Shown here piece by piece: positions 25,728-37,960 of a stretch of DNA of 64,000 bases. Both the position numbers and the translations under genes were made by a program. This stretch comes from Crotophaga sulcirostris (Eukaryota; Chordata; Aves; Cuculiformes; Crotophagidae), in NCBI GenBank assembly GCA_013397455.1, contig VYZB01000723.1, positions 222,888 through 286,887 on the forward strand, written 5' to 3'. The notes beneath the pieces are model-generated. The model saw only the letters and a list, made by a program, of their open reading frames with translations. It did not search any database and was not told where the DNA came from. The first letter of the stretch is position 1, and every line of letters begins with the position of its first letter.

Positions 25728-27516
25728 GTATGGATTTAACTTATAAATATGATAACAAATTGTCCCTAGCTTCAGATTTGTAAAGTTAACACCCAAAGAT
25801 ACACAGTGTTCATGCATTGCCAGAAGAAGCAGCGTTGCTTTCGTTGTATTTTTAGAAAGCCTCTCCAACTCAGAACTTGATCACTTATAATCATGCCTTC
25901 CTAGAAGAGGCTTTTAACAACAGCTGAATAGCTCTTTTTGCAATAGAAAGATGAGTCTGATCCAAGCAGTCTTCCATTTTCCCCAGCCCTTCTTAAAACT
26001 CCCATTGTTATGTTACTCAGGGGATCTTAAATAAAAAAGTCCTTTCTTCAGCTATACTGTAGTACTGAAGTGGCCTGCTCATGAGAAACTGCGAATGCTC
26101 AAGATACAGTTCAGAGGCAAAAATTACCCAGTTGTATTTTTATGAGCCCAGGATCTAGAACTGAGGATGGATTCACTCTCCAGGCAGCAACGGTTTCCTC
26201 TTTGTGGTGTTCCAGTGTTCCTGTTGCTGCCATTCCTAACAAATGACTTCCCGAAGCTAGAATTCCTCATTCCTTCCAGACACTGCTAGTCACTTTGTGC
26301 TCTGAAGAGGGAGAGTAAAATTACTCCTAAGCAAATCAGAAGCACCCTCAGGGTAAATGGAGTGAAGGCTTACTAGTGCATCTTCCATATGGTTTGTAAT
26401 TCTGACCTTCTAACACTTCACTTGGGTATATGGCAAATAAATCCATGGGATGTGTCATTTGCAATGCTCCTGCCAACCAGAAATGCAAACTTCTCCTCAA
26501 AGAGATCATTTCATTCCTTTCTAGTTCAGACATCTTCCACTATCCCCATCACTAAATGCATAATCAAGTTATTTATTGAATACGTATTTGATTTAAAGGC
26601 TGCCTTCCTGGTGGTGTTAAAATCCACCAGATGTTGTAAGCTATTGTAAACGAGCCTTGGATGAATAAGAGTCAATTTATCTCCCATCTGGCACTGAAGG
26701 TAGTGAGGGACAAGTTAAATGTGAGTGACAGCTTGTTTTCCTTTGCACCCACTTAGCCAGTCAGCATGTAATCAGCTTCCCAGAGACGGGACAGCTCTGA
26801 AGAGGCAAAGCAGGAAACAGTAAGAGAGAAACAGGCAGAATCCGTAGCTGCTACCTAACTAGGTACCAGGTTTTGTACACTGCATGCCAGACGGTGACAC
26901 TGGGTTGACCTAGCACACAGCAAATATGCATCTGTGGAAATGGAACCCTGGAATACAGCAGGACTACACTGTAGTAAAAGGAGTCCCGGAGTCAAAGGTC
27001 GATCCTCATAGAGGCAAGGTCAAAGCCCGCATGCGTGAAATTCCTCCAAGCCTAGCTGGTTCAAGGGCAAACCTTCTTCTCACAGAAACCCTTCTACACT
27101 ACGCCTCAGCTCTATCAACATGCCATCACCACCTGAATGACCAGTGCAGGAAAATATACGGAGGTGGATCTGTTTTATGGGCATGAGCCTTTGGCCTTCC
27201 AGCAATACTGTTTGGGCATTGTTATGCCATGTGGTAACCTGTGTGCTAGTGTGCTCTGACTTTTGGCTCCCACTTTTGAGGAAGAGTAAGGTGTCTGTAA
27301 GTAGCTCTGGCAGACAAACTGATTCTCACATATCCATAACCAAGACACTGAAGCAGTAACTGAGACAAACACTGACACAAGTACAGCTTTCAAGCAAGAA
27401 TAGGGCAAGGAAATTAGAAGGAAGAACAGTAGATGAGGAGTGGAAACTGAACAAGAAGATTGGGTTTCCCCCAGCCCTGACAGACCTGCAAACAGAGGAC
27501 ATCCCAAGTCACTCAC

Positions 27517-27581
27517 CTATTGTCCTCTGCTCTTGACAGAGCTGTTAGTTTGCATTTGAGAGCCAGGAAGTCCTTTTTCAC
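27517..27581 (-). CDS. Candidate internal exon, coiled-coil-like, unidentified
   Basis: On the - strand a classic acceptor (CTGTCCTCTCTGCAG) precedes 65 bp that end at a near-consensus donor, AATAG|GTGAGTGAC. Phase 0 translation begins VKKDFLALKCKLTALSRAED, a charged heptad-like stretch. A possible 19 bp upstream microexon on the same strand (near 32340-32358, reading LQELAL) would join in phase 0, but exons this small are easily spurious. Both splice sites are among the strongest in the window. The parent gene is unknown. Confidence 0.3.
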
Positions 27582-29643
27582 CTGCAGAGAGGACAGAATA
27601 ATGGTTCCTGTTAGCGAGCTAGTACTGCACAAGTCTGCCTCTAAAAGATTTTCAGTTCCCTTTGGGCCTACTCCTTGCCCCTGTTTGTGAGTATGCAGCA
27701 GAAGATTTAGCATCGCAATGCCTTCAGAGAGGAGACAGAAGGCTCAGGGCCTCTAATTGCTCAAACCAAAGTGTAAGCAAACCTGTGCTCCAAATCCCAC
27801 TCATAAATTTAACTCAGCTTTCCAGTTTTCACAGCAGGGAACACAGTCCTCATACCTGTCTTTGTGCTTATGCAGGAACTGCAGGTGTGAGAAAACTGCA
27901 TGTGCTTAATGTAAAGCCAATTGTGCATGTGTACCTGACTGAGCCTGAGATACAAGACTTTCCTCTCTGTCTGGCAAGTAGAGCTAATGCATGCATAGGA
28001 AAATAGTAACTCCTGTAATCCCCATGCTTCAGACAGACCTTTCTGCAGAGCATAATGTGCTTGTAATATATTCCTGGCTGCTTTGTGAATCACAGAATAA
28101 TAAAAGACAATCATCTGGTCAGGACTGTAAATTGTGTACAGCTCCAAATCGCTTTGTTTCACTGATTAATGTTGCTAGTTAATGTAAATATTTGTCACTA
28201 AATGAGCACATCATGCATCTATTACAGAAAGCTGCATATCAGCAGGAAATGAATGCTGAAAAGTGCTGACACCTCTGGTCATAACACTGTACAAGCATTG
28301 CTGTGACTACCACAAAACAGTTGAGAATTGGCAATTGCAAGACACATGCCTCAGTACTTGCATATTCAAATTAGAATAAAACTGTGTTTATCTGCTTCAT
28401 TAACAGCCATAATGTTCCTGGTGACTTAGCCTGAAGGTGTCTGTAAAAAGCTTTAGGTAACCCCCTCATTAGGAGCAAATCACATCTTACTTCTTGCTGG
28501 CACATCCACATCCATGATGGGATGGGGATCATAGAGAACCACACTACTTTTAAATGGAGACAGTTCATGTCCCAGCCTTGAAGCCTCCCTCAGCACAGGC
28601 ACTCTGCAAATGACAGTCATCTTCTAGGCATAAGTGTAGAGGGTTTGGGGAAAGAAGAAATCTTGCTGTGTGCCATGCAGCCCACTTTTCTATTCTTGAA
28701 CCAGAGAGCCAGCTACATTGATCCTGCATAGGAAGAGTGCAGCTCCAACAGATTTCAAGAACATTACGTGGCTCAGATAACACTGAGGAGAAGAGACTAT
28801 AAGCAGAAATGAAGGAGCTAAGTTAATAGCAGTCAGGCTTTTAGATTCTGGGAACAGTAGCACAAGATAAAGCTGCCTGGAATATGCAATCAGACTTGCA
28901 TGTCTTCAGTATACTTATACCAAAGTTGTGCTATGCATCCATCTGTGAGAAACTCCATGCCTGTTCGTCAGTACTGTACTTTTCAGCATTTGAAAGCTAA
29001 CTTCACATCGGATGCCAGGGCTCAGTAATTGAGTCTCTTCCCCACATGGTCTTTCAAGTTGCAAATTTGAGCCAATAGGGTTTATGCAATTATTTCACAA
29101 AGGAATGAACAGCAGATACTGATGGACTAAATTCATCCTTGAGAAGCAAGTTAGATCACAGCTCATGCTGAGACTTGCAAGATTAAGGAACTTTATAGGG
29201 CTCAGTCATGCAAAATGCTGACTTCCTGCAGGTAGAGTTTATCCTTCTTAACTCTTTTACCCTTGGCTTCCAGGCAGAGCTTTTCACTCTCCTCGTAAGA
29301 GTGGTAGACCTGTCAACAAAACTTTGCCAGGGCTTAAAGCTGTCCTCAGTCCTTCGGGATCTTCATACTATACACAAGATCTTGTCTGACTCAGTAGGCA
29401 TCGCACTAAGGGAAGAGTTCTAGGTGGAAGTTAAGCTAAGAGCTGGCAGAACTAAAGCTCTAGAATATAAATCAGGAGAAGGAGGGGAGAGAAAAGTTGC
29501 TAAGGAGTAGATCTATTACTGGTCCAAAACAAGCATTTGTAAGCATGTGTTCAGCAGGAGCAACTGGGCACAGTGACATTGCACACATCTCCTGCTCGCT
29601 GTCGTGATTTCACAGCCTAGAAATGGACAAGGAGACTGAAAAA

Positions 29644-29945
29644 ATGGCTAGCCTCATTGTGCTTTCTGCTCTACTTCGAATACTGCCTGTCAGAGGTGAG
29701 AACAGCACTGCCCTCTACTCTGACTGGCATAGGTATTAGAGGAACAAACCTGCACAGAGTTGACAACATCATTTTTTTCCCTTTCACAGCAGTGCCAGGT
29801 CGACCAGTCCTTATTGCAGAGGGTAAAGACCATCAGAGTACTCACACAAATATTGGCATGGTGTTTTGTGGACACTTGTGCCACTGATTTGCAGCAACTC
29901 CGCCAGAAGAAAGTAGCTACTGGAGGCCAGAAGTTGTTGTTATAA
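29644..29945 (+). other. Possible leader exon plus downstream exon, weak
   Basis: An ATG at 29644 opens a hydrophobic MASLIVLSALLRILPVR stretch that could be a signal peptide. It ends at CAGAG|GTGAGA (exon end 29695). After 94 bp a good acceptor (CCCTTTCACAG) opens at 29790. Joined in phase 1, the frame continues as AVPGRPVLIAEGKDHQ to a TGA near 29885. In another phase, 29790-29945 is open for about 50 codons to a TAA. The layout resembles a secreted-protein leader, but the product would be tiny and no domain is visible. It may well be chance. Confidence 0.12.
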
Positions 29946-32900
29946 TGCTGTTGCTGTTGCACTGACTTAAGGATAGATGAGTTTCCAAAACACATAGGGA
30001 GGATTCATGTTCATCTTTTCAAGTATTAGTTAATTGAATAGTGTATTCCTCTGCCCACTGCACTGGAACTCTAAAAGACTGCAGTGGTCTCCATGGAAAT
30101 AGTGTCAGACCTGCCTATTGGTGTTTTTTTCAGTAATGAAGGAATTAACATTTTAATTTTGAGTTGTACAGACACTTTGGAATGAAACCATTTTATCTTT
30201 AGTTCTTCCCGGCGACAAATTTGTCTCTATCTTCTTTGGTCTGAAGTGTCGAACAAGTTGAAAATGCAGCTGTTCATCATGTGATTGTAGCAGCTGTTCC
30301 CTGCTTTGTATGGTTTCATGGCATTTTATATACAGTAACTAGAAAGGCTGCTCTGGCTATTGATGGTATCAGCATTCCTGATCCAACATTTCAGATGGGA
30401 AGAAATCAGCATTAAAACTTACAAGCATTGTCCTGAAAGGAGGCAAAACTTGTCTTTCAAGTCTGTTTGATCCAGTTTTCGTCTGAAGACTTCTCTTTAT
30501 TTTTTGTTTGCTTGTACCAGAATCCTATCAAGCAAATAACAGGTAAAGCTTCAATGACTTAGAACCTCTCCTTCATATTCAAGTTTGAAAAAATAATTTA
30601 CTTATTGTAGCTGAGTTACAGCTTTTTTCTGGCCTTGGCAATACAACCAAGTGGAAGGAACACTGGGGATGTTGAATTTCCTTATAAATTTTCTTTTCTG
30701 TTTTCTTTGAACAGCTCTTATTGTTCCAATGGGAAAAAAACCCACTCTTGTGTTTTGAGCCTTGCTAGCTCTTGCATTGGGCTGTCTCCCAGAAAAAAAA
30801 GGGCAGTGGTAGATCTCAGTCTGAACGACTTGCAGCTCTTAAGGAATCAAACAGGAGGGAAGGATTTTCTACACCATTAAGTACTGATTAATGTTTTCTT
30901 CTGGAGAACAAACACATAATTTGTGACAAGAAGTAAAATTTTAAGGCTTTAAGAGTCTGCTAACATTAGTCTGCTCAATTTGCATTACAGAAATGCCAGG
31001 GTCTTCCTTAACGTTTCCTGGGTTATAAGGAAGAATCCAGTAAAAGCAGCAGGGTGGGGTGGGATAAAGAAATTTGCTGAAGTGCCTTTTGTTGCTGGGG
31101 TTGAAACCTCTCTGTTCCTTGCATTTTGGAACGTGGCAGTGCCAGTACTGCAGAGATGTCAATTGTCCTGCCCTTTGGTACAAAGTTGCATGAACTAAGA
31201 AAAGTAAGTGTGCCTAAGACCTTGGTCTTAGTTGCCTAAGGACTGCTCTGAAGGACCTGCACAGAGAGAAGGAAAAACAGGCAGATGTACTACCAAGAAC
31301 AAAGCCCCAGGTAAGGCATTGTCCTGCCTGATGGCAGCATATAGGGAATGACCAGATGAACACAGTAAGCAACCTTTCTTCCACTGAATCACAGCTTCCG
31401 GATGTCATGGGCTCAGATGTCCTCAACAAGAGAAAATGTCTTCCTACCCAATGGTTTTTGAACTTCTCATCTCTGCATATGCCTAGCTCTTCTTAAAGAT
31501 TATGTTTTAAACAGGTTCAAAATATCCGATGCCGGTGATTATAATTCAACCAAACTACACTTCCTTATGGCCAGAACCTGGCCTTAATTGCTTTGAGCAC
31601 GACACACCCTGTCAGAGCACATTCAGAGGCCTATTGCTGTCTTTATGTAAGTGAATCACTTTGAATTCAACATTGAAATAATGTTTTGTCTTCTTTGAGG
31701 CCAACTGTGCACGAGATCTGCAAACACCTCTGTAATTTTCATCCCTACAATTGTTACAAATCTACTTTTGGCAACCAGTGGTGCATCAGCTGCAGTTATA
31801 GGGTGACATTTTGCTGGTACCCATAGAGACAGCCATTTTTCCCAGTCCCTCGGTGAAGACTGGGTTCCTGTCTACCCACACATTCAGAAAAGGGAGAGAC
31901 TGAATTGATGCTGCCAGACAACTGAAGATTTAGCTTAATTATTCTGAGCTAACCAGGAATCTGCTGTAATCACCATCAAGAGAAAAGGAATTGAGCCAAT
32001 GTTGAAGGTTTTGGCATAGCAGGCTTATGCAGAGCTGAGCCTATGCCCAAATTGCTGCAGCTCACCACATCATCACCTTTCCTCAGCAGATCTCAGCAGT
32101 GAGGAGTCAAAAAGCAAAAAGAACTACCAGATCCATTTCTCAGGTGATACTGAAACAAAATAGCAAGAACCAATTTCGCATATTTGGCTGTTTGATGTGG
32201 AGAGAGATGCCACATGCTTGGGAACATCAAGTCTTAATTGTCTCACAGAAAACAAGTGAGCTGGACAGCAGGTAGGGTTGGCACAGAAAGTTTGCCAGCT
32301 GTTTTATTAGATAACTATTCTTAATGGTATGTCTGTCTCACCAGTGCCAGCTCCTGCAGTCTAGACGTATCACAAAAGGAAAAACAGTAATTGCAGACTC
32401 CATTTTGTTGGGGGACACTCTTTCACCTTGCTGGACAGAAAAGTTCGCCTGTGGCATGCTCTCTCTTAACAGTTTTGCCACAAGAAAGGAGGCAAGCTTT
32501 GTACTCATGACAATAAAATCAAATCCTTATGCTCTGGTGTGTCCTTAATAGTGTTTTGGAAACAAATCCAATCTTTAATTGGAGTCTCAGGAATTTAAAA
32601 TTGCATTGCTGTGAGTGGAGCCAAGCAGCTGTCTCTCTGAAGAAAGAAAAAGAATCAAAGAAAATGGTCCTAGCTTTGTTACAAAAATAACAAGCAGCCA
32701 GAGTTCTGCAGATGCCTCCTCTCAGCAGCAGTGATATACAGTGGGATGGTGTTCTTGTAGCTGGCCTTGAATAGTCCTCAAATAGTTGAGGGCTTTGAAG
32801 AGGGATGAAATGTCTTGTGAGAAATCAAAGACATCAATAGAATGGCATTTGGCATAACTTTAAACGATGAGGTTTAGATTCAACCAGCTCGCCTAGGGTC

Positions 32901-33432
32901 AGGAAAATTAGGTGCTGGTTGTTCCCTCATAGTTGCCACCAAAAAAGGTGTGTCCTTTCCTGCCTCTGGTTCCTCATCTGTTGATATTGGCCCTAATAAG
33001 TTGCCACTCTTTTAGACCAAGAATCATAAAGTTTTTGTACTCTTAGAGTGGTATTTTCAGTGGAGCCTGAACTGTTTCAATTCAGCTCCCACTGCAGTCA
33101 GTCAGCATTTCACTCCTAGAAGTGTTAGCAGTTAGACAAACAGGAATTTGATTACAGCTCTCAGAGTGCGCAGTTAGGCCAGTGCTGGAAGGTCTGGGAA
33201 ATGCTACCCATGTTGTCATTAAGAAAAGATGGAAGTGGGGGTAAAAACAAAAAAAAAGGCAAACAAGAAATCCAGCTGCATGTCTGTTCTCCTACATGGA
33301 GTTCATAACATTGTCAGCAGCAAAATAACTAACTTAATTGATTATGCATATCTCACCAGCAGAAACAGGATTAACATGATAAATTTAATAATAAAACTCA
33401 ACACTTCTCTCTTTTCTCTTCCCTGTTCGGAG

Positions 33433-33579
33433 TCCCTGCCGTACATGAGCACTCTTGTTAAAAGAGCTATTTTCAAGCTACAGTTTCTGGCTGTTATGGA
33501 GCCCCTGGAAGACAGTGAGAGTCACATCTTCCCCGACTTGCCAATAGAAAAGGGAAAACTAAGAAGTCTTGTTAGTTAA
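33433..33579 (+). CDS. Candidate terminal exon, unidentified
   Basis: A long pyrimidine tract (CTCTCTTTTCTCTTCCCTG) ends in GGAG at 33432. It is followed by 48 open codons starting SLPYMSTLVKRAIFKLQFLA and ending at a TAA at 33577. Entry phase 0 would match the exit phase of the candidate at 25642-25727. An AATAAA lies about 350 bp downstream, near 33930. I recognise no domain. The open frame extends upstream through the tract, so the boundary rests on the acceptor match alone. Confidence 0.18.
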   Translation, partial: SLPYMSTLVKRAIFKLQFLAVMEPLEDSESHIFPDLPIEKGKLRSLVS

Positions 33580-36500
33580 ATCAGACCTGCTCTCTAATTC
33601 TTCACTCTTCTCAGTGTTATAATCTGAATATTCACGTCAGCAGTTACCTCTTCCCTGCCCCTGTTCTGTCAGAGGAATCTGCCCTGCCTCAGGAGAAGCT
33701 TTGGCTCTGTGAGCAGGACTCATGCTATGGCAGTAGTAGATCTCCACCGAGATATTTCACTGTAGTCTCTACGCACGAGCCTGAGGAATTAGAAACAGGT
33801 AGCTGGGTGCTCCACTGAAGACAGAGCCCTTCAAACTGTGCAAGCTGTCTCCAGCCCTGAGCAGCACAGACTGCCCTTATCCAGAGTTTAGGATTTAAAC
33901 TGAAAAAAAGCAAAGGTGGAAGGAGCAGTAATAAATCTTTTAAAGGGAAATGTGTACAAGAAACTACTGTTAAGTCTACTAGTGGACATAAGTCTCAGTC
34001 CTGCTACCTTTTAAGGTAGTGCCAGCTTCTTTTATAGCTTTAGCTTTGAAAAATTTTTGATTGGTTGATTGTTTTTTTTTTGAAAAAGTTTTTGAAAACT
34101 CCACAGATGCTAGAAATCAGTTTTACTACAAGAACTGATCTTGGAACAAGATGGCTCAAAGTTTTATTTATTTTAATGGTTCACTTTTTTTGCATGTGCA
34201 TTGCACTAGTTGATCTGAAGCAAAGCAAAGCTGAAACTGTGCAAGATCTACCTATTAGAAGAACTCTGCTAACCATTTCATTAACTGATGGGATATTCAG
34301 TCTGTTTCCATGCACTGTCATAACCTCTTAGCTCTTCGCCCTCTCCAGAACACAGAAGCACTGTGCGCAAAAAGAGGTGTGAAAAAGGAGTTATGCAGTA
34401 AACTGCTTAAAATTTTATTTAAGTGCCCCCTCCTGTGGATGTAGAACTACATGCAGTCAAATTCAGTTCGAGAGGCAATTAACATTACTTGAAGTTAAAC
34501 TAACAAGGAAGAACTATCAGAAATATTTTTAGTGGAGGAAGCTGACCTTCGTCCTGTGAATGGCTGAGATTAACTTAGCTTGCACCACAACTTTGGCTTT
34601 GAGAATACCTTTCATTTTAATGAATTGTATTACTGTTTGTTCTTGTATGTACTCTATATAGTTACACCTCTTTGGGAAACCATTGTTTACAGAAATGGTT
34701 CGGCAAATTCAGTCCAATTCTTCACAGTAGTGTCAATGATAAGAGGACCAGTGTTAGGCAGTGATTATAACTGGTGGTGATCAAAAATGCAACAGTGTGA
34801 AAGAAAAGCATTAAGTGGGGGTAAAATAACCACAGGTGATCCACTATTTATATTGCAGAGTTATCTAGAGACAGAAGACCTGTAATAATATGATATAGTT
34901 GGACAGGGGAAACTTAACAAGAAGATATTAATGTTTTTCCAGCCCATGCATAGTGACTAGTCAGTAAGATACTGGTGGCATCTTCTAAACAGGACCTCAG
35001 TCTAAAAAAATATTAGCATGTCAATCTCCTCAAAGCTAGGCAGAACCTACTCTTCCAAAGGTATGTAAATTAGTTTACAGGTTGCTGCAGTAAACAGGAC
35101 GGAGATGAAGGAGGCAGGCCATCTGTGGCTGCCTGCTTTCCCTTACTCTCTCAGGGAGAAACCTCCATCACAGACCAGCTCTGGGCAGAGCAGTGTAGAG
35201 TAGGAATAAGGGCTACGATTACAAAGAGAAGAAAGCGAAGGACCTGCTGTGTGACAAATCTTTCAAATGAAGCATTAGAGGACCTCACTGCAGCTAAGTA
35301 ACGCTTGTTTCATAAGATGCCTCCCCTTTTGTATATAGCTGGCTTCATCTAGCCAAACAACCATGTCTGAGTCAATAGCTCAGTAAAACTGAATTGCTGC
35401 CCTTCCCAATCATTGCTTCTTGCCAAAGAGGCATCACAGTTCCTCAGGAGTCAAAAGTATGTAAACACAAACCCTTTGGACAAAATAAAGTTCCTTGGTT
35501 TGGAAGTGTCCATTGTTAGGGAAAGGACATGATCAAAAAGCTGAGAGCAAGTCAAGTGGGAAGACTTATTGGCTCAAAGCAGCATGATGTTAAGATTGCT
35601 CTAGGCACCGAAATCTCTGTGGCACTGTGCTGCTTAGGTATACACCACATCGGACATAACTTCAGTAGCTACTCGGACAGACATTGTTCAGGTACTTTGA
35701 AAATGACACTGACCACAATGACTTCAAAGGCATTGGGTATCCAGCAAGCTTGATTTGAGATTGATTGCAGAATGCCAAGGCCCTTCAAAATCAAGAGCAG
35801 CTGCAGAGTTTTGATCTATTTAAAATAAGATTATGGTATTCTCAGAGCAGTCATTTTAAACAGATCAATATTCCACTGATATCTTCCTTTCAAAAACTAA
35901 ATCAATGCTTGATGAGCTTTTGGCTACATCCAACTAATAAACCTGCCAATATTTTTTTTGGTTTTACACACAAATACCAAGTCTCTCCTTTCAAAAAGAT
36001 CAAGTAATTAACCTCTTCTCTAAAATTCCCTATCTGTATTAAAGCAATGCACCATTTACTAAGAACAAACAGCATACAGTGCCTATGATGTCACTGAAGT
36101 AAGAGTCCACAACTTAAGTTTTATGGAGTTCTTTAATGTCTGATTTTGGCTGTAACTAACTGGCAGTGAAAGAGAAGCTGAGAACTTTCAGATGGTTCAG
36201 TGCCTAGATTCATCTGCTGTGTAGGAACAAGCATCTAAACAGACACCAGAAAATGATGCTCTAAGTGTTCAGACTTTTTTAATCAGTTGCATATATAGGC
36301 TTGAACTCCTTTCTGAAAGCCAGTGTATTTGAGGCAAGGCTTTTGCAAAGTGACTCTGTTTTTCTGCCTTTAATCTGCTGAAAGTTTTAGGAAATGGAGC
36401 AATAATTTTAAGACAGAAATCTGAAGGGAATTTTAAAAAGATCAAGCACTTGGCATCTGTTTAAATGAGGCACAGTGATATTTCAATTCCTGGCTATTTC

Positions 36501-36704
36501 TGACTCTGAGTATCCTGACTGTGTCTTTCAGTAAGCATAGCTACAGAGCTTAGCAACAAGGCACCATCACCTGCAGAGCACTCGGTTGGCTAGGTGTTGT
36601 CAAAGGCATGCCAGCTTTATAGCCAGCTGCTCTGCGGATGCAGCCAGACCACCACTGGCATGGTAAGCATGAGAGAGAGGATTCATTCACCACTCTGCCT
36701 TGTG

Positions 36705-37460
36705 GTTTGCACAAGTTCAGGTAGATTATATCAGTTACTGTTCCATTACCCACCAATGCTGTAGCCCCATCGTAGAAGGCCACCAAATTTGTCAGGCATA
36801 ATTTGCCCTTAGTGAAACCCTGTTGATCAGTCATCTCCTTATTTTCTGTGTGCCTCAGCAGAGTTTCCAGGAGGATCTGCTCCATGAACTTATTGGACTC
36901 AAAGGTGAGACTGGCCAGCCTGTAGTTCCCTGAGTTTTCCTTTTTTCCTTTTTTAAAAATGGTGGTTATGCTTCCCCTTTCCCAGTCACTGGGAACTTCA
37001 CCAGACTGCCATGACTTCTTGAATATGATGGGTAGTGGCTTAGCAACTTCATCTGCCAGTTCTCTCAAGACCCATGAATGCATCTCACCAGGTCCCATGG
37101 ATGTGTGTACCTTCAGGTTCCTCAGATGGTTTCGCACCTGACCTTCTACAGTGGGCAGTTCTTCATTCTCCCAGTCCCTACCTTTGCATGGGGCAGTGTG
37201 GTTTGAGCCACTTTGCCAGTGAAGACTGAGACAAAAACATCATAGACTACCTTTGCCTTTTCCATACTCCGGCAAACCAGGTCTTCTGTTTCCTTCCAGA
37301 GAGGGCCTACATTCTCCCTAGTCTTCCTTTTACCAGTGACATACCTATAGAAGCTTTTTTTTTTGCCCTTGCCCGCAGCTCTACCACCTGCCTCTGCCCC
37401 AGGAAAAAGGTCCAGACACTTCCTGCAGTCTGAGGTCTGCACTGCAACCTCTCCCCTCAA
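36705..37460 (-). mobile_element. CR1-type LINE fragment on the - strand, different family, possibly ORF1-ORF2 fused by deletion
   Basis: In - strand order: VAVQTSDCRKCLDL near 37450-37400 resembles the Cys-x-x-Cys start of CR1 ORF1. KKKSFYRYVTGKRKTRENVG at about 37360-37300 and a degraded EKAKVVYDVFVSVFTG are ORF2 linker. A segment at 37137-36705 holds TSMGPGEMHSWVLRELADE, VPSDWERGSITTIFKKGKKE, GNYRLASLTFESNKFMEQIL, GFTKGKLCLTNLVAFYDG and a damaged motif A, IIYLNLCK. FADD and the 3' end are missing. The protein text is closer to the copy at 60122 than to the ATTCTATG-tailed copies. Confidence 0.85.
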
Positions 37461-37960
37461 GCAGCTTCAACTGCATGGAGGCATCGACCATCACTGGTGG
37501 TGCAGACCCCCCAGCCCAACCTGCAGCCTTTGCTCTCAGATGAGTGCCCACTGTTCTGCCTTGAGGATCCAATAGGACAAGTGCCCTTGAACTGTGCAAA
37601 TGGTCACAGAACAGTGCTCGGTTTCTGGGTTCTGTGTGCTTCAAGTCTCCTACTTGGTGTTTGGAGATGCACTGTCCCTCACAAACTGCCACACCAGGCA
37701 CTGTTCACTGATGCTCCCTAGAGCTGGCTTAGTGGTAGTGGGTCTTGCCCTCATGAGAGCCACCAGTTCCTGGTAGGCCTCTGCACTCCCCTGAAGTTTG
37801 CCTGACTCAGGAACCCCCCTGCATGCTGGGATCCCCTGCGCAGACCTGCACCAGAGCCAGTTGCCTCTGTGAGTGATGGTTGGTGAAACGGTATTAGTAG
37901 CAATTGCACTGAAAACAAATCTGAATGCCTCAAAGGAGCTCATCTTCAGAGACAGATGTT
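37461..37960. other. GC-richer flank of the - strand CR1, possibly its 5' region
   Basis: Open frames on both strands overlap in this locally GC-rich block. On the - strand it leads directly into the ORF1-like start of the neighbouring CR1, so it could be that element's 5' UTR or ORF1 leader. I cannot align it to another copy here. Confidence 0.35.

Larger units (their letters stand above)
22321..36704. other. Long non-coding stretch with a few candidate exons
   Basis: No transposon of a family I recognise appears in these 14 kb, an unusually repeat-free segment here. An A14 run lies at 24086-24099. Candidate exons are listed separately at 25642-25727 (+), 27517-27581 (-), 29644-29945 (+) and 33433-33579 (+). 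Remaining open frames are short and unsupported. Confidence 0.5.

Noticed and set aside
33229..33579. Entire 116-codon + strand frame as a gene
   Set aside because: The first half is Lys/Ile/Asn-rich text typical of AT-rich chance frames and crosses a pyrimidine tract. Only the part after 33433 is kept, as a weak exon.
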